Source: Mycobacterium sp. SVM_VP21 (GTDB taxonomy: Bacteria; Actinomycetota; Actinomycetes; Mycobacteriales; Mycobacteriaceae). From it: 64,000 nucleotides of DNA. Of this stretch, positions 58,964 to 64,000 are shown in pieces. Numbering within the stretch: the stretch's first letter is position 1; each line of letters begins with the position of its first letter. The notes beneath the pieces were generated by a model, which was not told where the DNA came from, searched no databases, and worked only from the letters and a program-made list of their open reading frames with translations. The translations under genes were made by a program, and so were the position numbers. The stretch spans positions 868,001 to 932,000 of the forward strand of contig CP101406.1 in NCBI GenBank assembly GCA_024758765.1, read 5' to 3'.

Positions 58964-59899
58964 GTGGAGTATGGGGACGAACTGTATGCGGAGCGTTTAC
59001 GACGGAAAGCACAGGCCGACGCGCTCGCCACCGGGAGGGCGCAATGGACCGACAACCTTGAGGCTGTCGTTCGACTGAAGCTCAGACTCGCGTGGACTGA
59101 CGCCGTCTCGGTAATCGGACCCGACGATCGCGCCCGTCTCGCCTCTGGGATCAGGCGCCGAACACTTCGATCACTCGGCCGAGCTCTTGAACCCGACGAT
59201 ATGGAGGCGGCAGTTGTCAACGGTGGTGGTTACCGCCACAACAGTGAGGATCTACTTTCACTTGTCGAGGCAGAGCACGAGGCGCTCAAACAGTTCGTCG
59301 ATTCAAGAACCGACCCATGGGGCGGTCCCGCGCTCCGCAGCGGAGCAACCGGATTCGGCTTCGGTGACCCCACCGTTGATGCGGAAGCGTTCCGAGCCAA
59401 CGTCAACCGCATCCTGGAAGCGCACCTCGTTGCATTCCACCTCCACGACAACAGCCGGCTTGTGCCAGTCGCGTCCCATGAGATGCACGACGCCGTCGTT
59501 GCGCCCACGCTTTATCTGCTCCACAGCGAGCCCAAGTTCGCCGGAGCAGAAACCGCCTACCAGAACGCATTGAAAGAACTTCGCAACCACGATGCAGGCG
59601 ATGCGATCACCGATGCCGCGACGGCGTTGCAGGAAGTCCTGACGGCGCTCGGTTGCGCAGGCGGCGCGCTCGGCGAACTCCTCTCATCCGCAAAGACAAA
59701 GGGATTGCTGACGGGGGCAGACACACCCCTGACAGAGTCCATCGGGAAGACGGTGAACTGGGTTGCCGCCAAACGCAATCAGGGGGAGGCACATCGCGGT
59801 GATCCAGACATAAACATGAGCGACGCGTGGATGGTGGTTCACATTGTCGGTGCGCTAACCATCCGGTTGAGCGAGACAGATGGGCGGGCCCGGACATGA
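58964..59899 (+). CDS. Abortive-infection-like protein with Abi_C-type C-terminus
   Basis: 311 residues from the GTG at 58964 (the frame is open for 49 codons upstream, but that part lacks protein character). The C-terminal third, DAITDAATALQEVLTALG..., LLSSAKTKGLL, SIGKTVNWVAAKRNQGEAHR and DAWMVVHIVGALTIRL, fits the abortive-infection C-terminal (Abi_C) helical domain, with the R-N/D...H-like R-x-x-x-E-A-H-R motif. The N-terminal two thirds are unfamiliar. First of three overlapping genes (ATGA with the next). Phage defence is inferred from family and context. Confidence 0.65.
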   Translation: MEYGDELYAERLRRKAQADALATGRAQWTDNLEAVVRLKLRLAWTDAVSVIGPDDRARLASGIRRRTLRSLGRALEPDDMEAAVVNGGGYRHNSEDLLSLVEAEHEALKQFVDSRTDPWGGPALRSGATGFGFGDPTVDAEAFRANVNRILEAHLVAFHLHDNSRLVPVASHEMHDAVVAPTLYLLHSEPKFAGAETAYQNALKELRNHDAGDAITDAATALQEVLTALGCAGGALGELLSSAKTKGLLTGADTPLTESIGKTVNWVAAKRNQGEAHRGDPDINMSDAWMVVHIVGALTIRLSETDGRART

Positions 59900-60512
59900 C
59901 GCCGCTGTGGGCGACGCTCGTCGTCGCAACGTTCGGCCCGGTCGGTGCGCTGCTCGGCGTGTGGCTCACCCAGCGCCGTGCCGACAGGCGCGACGACGCC
60001 AGGTTCGCCCGCGAGTTGGGGAGCGAACATACCGCCGCCAACGTGAAGACGACGCACTGACCTTTGAACACCGGCGCGCGGCATACGTCGACTTCTTCGA
60101 GGCGCTGCGTAAAATGCAGTTGACCGCCTACGAACACGGCATGGGCCTGACAGTGTGGGACACCCACGACCTGCCCGAAGGCTGGCAGACCAACGCTTTT
60201 GAGCGACTGCAACACCTGGAAATATATGCTCCCGAACGCGTGTCGTCCCTAGCGAATCTTGCGTATCGCGAAACGTGGAAATGGGGAGACCAAACGCGAC
60301 TAGGTGAAGATGACGGCACGTTCTACGACACTCAAGAGGTCGTTGACGAAGCGACCAACCTTGCACTGCAAGCTATTCGCGAAGATCTGAAGATTCCCGG
60401 CAAGCCGGGAAGCGGAACTCCATCAATTGCCATTGATTACCCAGATCACGGGTCACCCGACTCAGGACAGCCAGAAATCGAGAGGATGCAACGAAATGAC
60501 GAACTTCCCTGA
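59896..60512 (+). pseudogene. Frameshifted membrane-anchored protein
   Basis: The ATG overlaps the Abi_C-type stop. The first frame gives one N-terminal helix (LWATLVVATFGPVGALLGVWL) and QRRADRRDDARFARE; it then hits a stop at 60058-60060. The -1 frame continues as ERTYRRQREDDALTFEHRRA and runs to 60512. The break falls in GGGG at 60018-60021; one more G would give a single 205-residue protein. So this is a recent one-base deletion, an assembly error or, less likely, a programmed -1 shift. The layout (helix, charged coil, soluble tail) is common among small phage and defence membrane proteins. Confidence 0.7.
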
Positions 60513-61059
60513 AGGCACCCATATTCTGCTCGCAGCTGTGCCGCCCATCGAGCTCCACCAGCTCCACGATGTTTTTCTGCCCGTCGACGGCATGGACTAC
60601 CTAGGCCACCTGTGGCGCGGTTATCGGCGCGTCAAGGGACCGGCGCCCACGCCACCGGGTGTCGATACGCACATCACGGCTCAGTTCGTGGACCCAAACG
60701 TGGGAGACCATACGTACAACCTGAGCGACGACACCTACCTGGCCGTCGTCGTTTCCGACACCGACGGACCGATCACGTTTGCCCCTGGCATTCGGCTTCT
60801 GGCGGGTGCGATGAACGCCGCTGAGATATTCAAGCTCAACACCAACGTCCTTATACCCACGGGGAAGGCCGAGTACCTTGGCTATACATGGGAAAAGATC
60901 TGCCTCACAAAGACTTTTCACCTCAAGGGTGATGAGCTAACCGTCGACTTTGCGACCCCTGGCGTGGAATCGAAGACCTACCCAGCAGGCGAGCCAATCA
61001 ATGTGATGATGGCTCTCTGGGAAACCGGCCAGGTCATCGCTGATCTGATTCAGGGCTGA
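60496..61059 (+). CDS. Unknown 187-residue protein, third gene of the cargo operon
   Basis: ATG start with AGAGGA upstream, overlapping the end of the preceding frame by 17 bases. Sequence looks beta-rich (DTHITAQFVDPNVGDHTYNL, LAVVVSDTDGPITFAPGI, ELTVDFATPGVESKTY) with no membrane helix, no cysteine-rich motif and no known catalytic signature. Not recognised. Co-transcription with the Abi_C-type gene suggests a partner role. Confidence 0.65.
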   Translation: MTNFPEGTHILLAAVPPIELHQLHDVFLPVDGMDYLGHLWRGYRRVKGPAPTPPGVDTHITAQFVDPNVGDHTYNLSDDTYLAVVVSDTDGPITFAPGIRLLAGAMNAAEIFKLNTNVLIPTGKAEYLGYTWEKICLTKTFHLKGDELTVDFATPGVESKTYPAGEPINVMMALWETGQVIADLIQG

Positions 61060-61068
61060 ACACACTCA

Positions 61069-61089
61069 AAGGGCAGGTAACCCGCCCTT
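61069..61089. terminator. Hairpin after the cargo operon
   Basis: AAGGGC pairs with GCCCTT across a nine-base loop, ten bases after the stop of the 187-residue gene. Likely the operon terminator. Confidence 0.5.
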
Positions 61090-61187
61090 GCAGCAATGTC
61101 GGCTGATCAGCGTCTCGCCTAACGATGCGTGTCTACGAATCGAACCCGTCGAGCGTGCAGCGCGAAGGCCGGCTGAGAGGCTGACCG

Positions 61188-61454
61188 TCAAGCCGACATC
61201 CCAGCCAGGTATTCGGTTATGGCATCCGCTGGGATGAACCGACGGCGTCCGACCCGGGTACTCCGAAGCTCGCCCGCACGCAGCAGTTGCCAGACGGTGC
61301 TCTCCGCGCAGCGAAGGTGTTTCGCCGCCTCCGGGACGGTGAACAGCATCGGCACCTGCGGTTCTCGCGGAGGCGGCGGTGTCGCTACCTGAGCTGCGGT
61401 GATCAACGCCGCGATCTGCGCGGCCAGCGCGTTGACTTCCACTATCGTCTCCAT
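61188..61454 (-). CDS. xis: Excisionase-like helix-turn-helix protein (Xis)
   Basis: 88 residues. C-terminal half is a MerR-like excisionase HTH: MLFTVPEAAKHLRCAEST, VWQLLRAGELRSTRVGRRRF and PADAITEYL. The start METIVEVNALAAQIAAL is a short amphipathic helix. Divergent from the repressor-integrase pair across a 98-base control region, as in small phage-like elements. Directs excision with the integrase, by inference. Confidence 0.8.
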   Translation of the reverse strand: METIVEVNALAAQIAALITAAQVATPPPPREPQVPMLFTVPEAAKHLRCAESTVWQLLRAGELRSTRVGRRRFIPADAITEYLAGMSA

Positions 61455-61552
61455 TTACTATCCGAAGTGGATCATTAATCAATACACTACCCTTCGCGCG
61501 CGGGTGTCGCAAGATCTATACATAGTGGATTTATTTTCGCTACACTGGCCGT
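61455..61552. promoter_or_regulatory. Divergent control region xis/repressor
   Basis: Notably A+T-rich for this genome. AGTGGAT occurs at 61466-61472 and 61524-61530. TACACT lies six bases before the repressor ATG (leaderless promoter), and GATAGT-like bases precede the xis ATG on the other strand. This is the likely switch between integration and excision. Confidence 0.6.
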
Positions 61553-61972
61553 ATGCCACCGAAGGCTCTAGAACTGGGTTTGACCGGTCAGACAGTTGCC
61601 GGCAACATCGCTCGCATCCGTGCCGAACGCGGTCTCAGCCTGCGTGAACTCGCCGCCCGCATGCCGGAGGGCCGGAAGCTGAACCACGCGCAACTCTCTG
61701 CCGCCGAGCGCGGCGTGCGCCAGGTCACGGCGGATGACCTGACCGCAATCAGCGTCGCTTTGAGCGTCTCACCCGTAGCCCTTCTCATGCCCACAAGCGA
61801 CTCCGGCGACAAGGGACGCATCGCGCTGACCGGTACCGGTGAGCGCCCCGCCGCCCAACTACTCGACTGGCTTATCGGCGAATACGACCTGGCTTCGGAT
61901 CCCGACGACGGATACGCACAAGAAAAGCACCGTCGTCAGTCCCTACCGCCCTGGAGGTGGACAAAGAAATGA
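61553..61972 (+). CDS. XRE-family repressor
   Basis: 139 residues. Cro/CI-type HTH at about 14-75: VAGNIARIRAERGLSLRELA, RKLNHAQLSAAERGVRQVTA, LTAISVALSVSPVALLM. The remainder is an acidic tail ending WRWTKK. Its stop overlaps the integrase ATG by four bases, so repressor and integrase are coupled. Probable immunity repressor of the integrative element. Confidence 0.85.
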   Translation: MPPKALELGLTGQTVAGNIARIRAERGLSLRELAARMPEGRKLNHAQLSAAERGVRQVTADDLTAISVALSVSPVALLMPTSDSGDKGRIALTGTGERPAAQLLDWLIGEYDLASDPDDGYAQEKHRRQSLPPWRWTKK

Positions 61973-63207
61973 CCCGTGCAGCCCGCAACAACCTGCCGCC
62001 GCAGATCAAACGGCGCGAATTGCCCTCCGGCGCAGTCCGATACGAAGTCATCGCCGATGTCACCCGCGAAGGTGCCCGGCACCAGACCCGCAAGCGGTTC
62101 GCCAAGCTGGCCGACGCGAAGGAACACCTCGCGGGGCTGCAGGGCGACGTCGTTCGCGGAGTCCACGTCCGCCGGTCGGCTCTCACCGTGCAGCAGGCCG
62201 TAGAGGCATGGCTAAGCGGTCAGCGTCTGCGGCCCAAGACACGCAGTGCCTACATCACGGCACTGCGACCCGTCGTCGACGCGCTGGGCACCAAACCCGT
62301 ACAGCAGGTCAGCAAGTCCGACATCGAGACAGTGGTCCGCAGTCTCGTCGAGGGCACCAGCGCGACGGGCACTTGGAACGCGCCGACGAAGCTCAAAGGC
62401 AAGAAAGTTCGCAGTAAGTGGGCGGCGACCAGTATCAACCCTATGCTGGCGCGACTCCGGTCGGTCTGGCAGGACTTGGTGGATCAGGGAGTGGTCAACC
62501 GCAACGTGCCTGCGCTGGTCCGCGCGTTACCGACCAAAAGCCCTGAGATGCACACGCTCTCGGTAAAGCAGGTCGAGACGTTGTTCGCCTACATGGCCGG
62601 GGACCGTCTGGAGTTGTTCGTGCATCTGGCCCTTCTCGGGTTGCGGCGCGGCGAGATCGCGGCGCTGCGGTGGTCGGTGATCGACCTGGACTCGACTCCG
62701 TCCACCCTGACGGTGGCCGCCAACCGGGTGGCGGTATCCGGGGGAGCTGCGGAGTCCGATCCCAAGACCGAGGCGGGCCGGCGCGAGCTGCCGATCCCCG
62801 CCGAGCTGCTGCCGATCCTTCGCCGGGCGCGGCAGCGCAGCCGGGAAGAACAATTGGCTGCGGGCAGCAAGTGGGTCGGCCAAGGCCACGTCATCGCCGA
62901 CGAGCTCGGCAGCCCGTATCACCCGGACACGCTCTACAAGTATTGGTCGCGCACTCTCAAGGCGGCCGGGCTGCCGCACGTCCGGTTGCACGACGCCCGG
63001 CACTCCTGCGCCACATTGATGCACCAGCGCAGCGTTCCGCTGGCGGTGATCGCGGCCTGGCTGGGCCACACCGACGCCAGCTTCACGCTTCGCACCTACG
63101 CCCACTCCTCCCCCGCGATGCTGACGGAGGCGGCGGTGACGCTCGGCGGTCTTGTGACATCTCGTGACACATCGGATGGCAAGAAGTCCGATACCCCCAC
63201 GGGGTAA
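61969..63207 (+). CDS. int: Tyrosine-type site-specific integrase
   Basis: 412 residues from the ATG with GGAGG upstream (a GTG 12 bases earlier is possible). N-terminal arm-binding domain (to about 65), SAM-like core-binding domain (about 75-180) and catalytic domain with Arg in LGLRRGEIAALRW, HDARHS, WLGHTD and the nucleophilic tyrosine in TLRTYAHSSP. It ends 34 bases from the 3' end of tRNA-Phe, the usual place for an integrase whose attachment site is the tRNA. Confidence 0.93.
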   Translation: MTRAARNNLPPQIKRRELPSGAVRYEVIADVTREGARHQTRKRFAKLADAKEHLAGLQGDVVRGVHVRRSALTVQQAVEAWLSGQRLRPKTRSAYITALRPVVDALGTKPVQQVSKSDIETVVRSLVEGTSATGTWNAPTKLKGKKVRSKWAATSINPMLARLRSVWQDLVDQGVVNRNVPALVRALPTKSPEMHTLSVKQVETLFAYMAGDRLELFVHLALLGLRRGEIAALRWSVIDLDSTPSTLTVAANRVAVSGGAAESDPKTEAGRRELPIPAELLPILRRARQRSREEQLAAGSKWVGQGHVIADELGSPYHPDTLYKYWSRTLKAAGLPHVRLHDARHSCATLMHQRSVPLAVIAAWLGHTDASFTLRTYAHSSPAMLTEAAVTLGGLVTSRDTSDGKKSDTPTG

Positions 63208-63215
63208 GAATATGA

Positions 63216-63237
63216 AAACCCTGGCTAGAGAGGGTTT
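63216..63237. terminator. Hairpin between integrase and tRNA-Phe
   Basis: AAACCCT and AGGGTTT pair perfectly around an eight-base loop, four bases before the tRNA-Phe CCA end. Can end both the integrase and the tRNA cluster transcript. Confidence 0.6.
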
Positions 63238-63240
63238 CCT

Positions 63241-63317
63241 TGGTGGCCAGGGCCGGGATCGAACCGGCGACCTTCCGCTTTTCAGGCGGACGCTCGTACC
63301 AACTGAGCTACCTGGCC
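63241..63317 (-). tRNA. pheU: tRNA-Phe (GAA)
   Basis: Reads GGCCAGG... to CCTGGCC-A-CCA on the minus strand with paired acceptor arm, TTCGATC T-loop and anticodon loop CTGAAAA (GAA). CCA is encoded. Likely attachment site of the integrase next door. Confidence 0.96.
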
Positions 63318-63348
63318 GGAAGGCACCAGGTGCCTCGCCGTAAAAAAG

Positions 63349-63422
63349 CGACCCTGACGGGACTTGAACCCGCGACCTCCGCCGTGACAGGGCGGCGCGC
63401 TAACCAACTGCGCCACAGGGCC
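63349..63422 (-). tRNA. aspT: tRNA-Asp (GTC)
   Basis: Acceptor arms GGCCCTG and CAGGGTC pair; anticodon loop CTGTCAC gives GTC; T-loop TTCAAGT. No encoded CCA. Confidence 0.96.
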
Positions 63423-63465
63423 TTGCTTGTACTGCTTCACTCCCGGCGTTTCCGCCGCTTGCGAG

Positions 63466-63538
63466 TACCCCCAACGGGATTCGAACCCGTGCTACCGCCG
63501 TGAAAGGGCGGCGTCCTAGGCCACTAGACGATGGGGGC
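63466..63538 (-). tRNA. gluT: tRNA-Glu (TTC)
   Basis: Acceptor arms GCCCCCA and TGGGGGT pair; anticodon loop CTTTCAC gives TTC; T-loop TTCGAAT. First gene of the minus-strand Glu-Asp-Phe cluster. Confidence 0.96.
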
Positions 63539-63672
63539 CAGAACCGAATCTCTCCGAGGCACTCACAACGTTTCACGTTGGGAGCTTGGCTAGCTTAGGG
63601 CACAGTGGCCCGAATCCTCAAACCGGTCCCGAGCGGAGCGCGATCGGGCAGGCAGTATTCTGTTCCAGCACG

Positions 63673-63748
63673 GCCCCTATAGCTCAGTTGGTAGAGCTAC
63701 GGACTTTTAATCCGCAGGTCGCAGGTTCGAGCCCTGCTGGGGGCACCA
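63673..63748 (+). tRNA. lysT: tRNA-Lys (TTT)
   Basis: Acceptor arms GCCCCTA and TGGGGGC pair; anticodon loop CTTTTAA gives TTT; encoded CCA. Divergent from the Glu-Asp-Phe cluster. Confidence 0.96.
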
Positions 63749-63798
63749 CACCACCGTCCGTCCGCCGACATCGGCGAACCCATCAGCTGTGAGCTTTT

Positions 63799-63999
63799 TC
63801 ATACCGTGGGACCAGGCAAAACGGCGCTCAAGTAGGTCATATCGTCGAACGCCACCGCCAGTTCGTCATCGCCGTACTCCAAGCCGCACTCGGTGTAGAG
63901 CTCGCGGACCTGGCGGCCCGTCACCGTCCAGCCCGCGCCGGTCAGGTACTCGATGATGTGATTGCGTTCGCCGTGGTAGATCAGGTCGCCGATCTCCAC
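63799..63999 (-). CDS. SAM-dependent methyltransferase, C-terminal part (window edge)
   Basis: The last 66 residues of a longer protein that continues past the window. YHGERNHIIEYLTGAGWTV, then VRELYTECGLEY and DDMTYLSAVLPG match the C-terminus of mycobacterial class I methyltransferases of the TIGR00027 group. The rest of the domain is off the end, so the identification is moderate. Confidence 0.7.
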   Translation of the reverse strand: MEIGDLIYHGERNHIIEYLTGAGWTVTGRQVRELYTECGLEYGDDELAVAFDDMTYLSAVLPGPTV

Positions 64000-64000
64000 T

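Noticed and set aside
61120..61165. tRNA-like T-loop (TCGAACCC) as a left attachment copy of tRNA-Phe
   Set aside because: No pairing stem and no match to the tRNA-Phe 3' half; chance similarity.

Overview
The window is about 64 kb of a high-GC actinobacterial chromosome. Mycothiol synthesis (mshD), a GlnR of the mycobacterial type, LmeA, a PGRS repeat protein, a DyP-encapsulin pair and a cysteine-rich leaderless leader peptide place it in Mycobacteriaceae. Gene order from mshD to purC largely follows M. tuberculosis Rv0819 down to Rv0779c, but with large replaced blocks, so this is a non-tuberculosis mycobacterium. These assignments come from protein motifs and remembered synteny; no search was run.

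Layout. (1) 0-8.4 kb: a phosphate-uptake cluster on the minus strand (pstS-pstC-pstA-pstB, then a second pstB-pstS and the receptor kinase pknD). It joins genes that are in two places in M. tuberculosis, has a PHO-box-like 11-bp direct repeat upstream, and its two pstB genes share a gene-conversion-like tract. (2) 8.4-17.6 kb: mshD-glnR; lmeA-thiX; a polycysteine leader with a hairpin ahead of DUF4395-cysA2-sseC; a 32-residue membrane peptide plus a nitrobindin-like protein; pabC-like, ygfZ, DUF3073, purM. (3) 17.6-30.7 kb: a fadE remnant, MarR, purF, a sterol-carrier-like gene, then an inserted catabolic block (MarR, isocitrate-lyase-family lyase, LeuC/LeuD-like dehydratase, PEBP protein), a membrane alpha/beta hydrolase, purL and an M18 aminopeptidase. 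(4) 30.7-41.4 kb: DyP peroxidase and encapsulin, a decayed IS481 element, and an 8.1-kb PGRS gene that has a twin-arginine-like signal peptide instead of a PE domain. (5) 41.6-51.4 kb: purQ, purS, metallo-hydrolase, FAD dehydrogenase, DUF2334, DUF2254, peroxidase, oligopeptidase B, purC, membrane protein.

(6) 51.4-63.2 kb is accessory DNA: an AbiEi/DUF559 protein, an unknown membrane protein, a 427-bp MITE-like insertion flanked by a 46-bp direct repeat that duplicates the 3' end of a PHP-ATPase (TrlF-like) gene, another MarR, and a compact integrative module. That module contains an Abi_C-type gene, a frameshifted membrane gene and an unknown 187-residue gene in an overlapping operon, then a hairpin, excisionase, repressor and tyrosine integrase, which abuts tRNA-Phe. 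(7) 63.2-64 kb: tRNA-Phe, -Asp, -Glu, -Lys and a truncated methyltransferase.

Five de novo purine genes (purC, purS, purQ, purL, purF) and purM lie scattered through the conserved part. Many genes start directly downstream of a -10 hexamer (6-7 bases to the start codon), which suggests leaderless transcription. The most novel parts are the defence-like cargo beside the tRNA-Phe integrase, the MITE-like insertion, the PE-less PGRS protein and the pst gene conversion.
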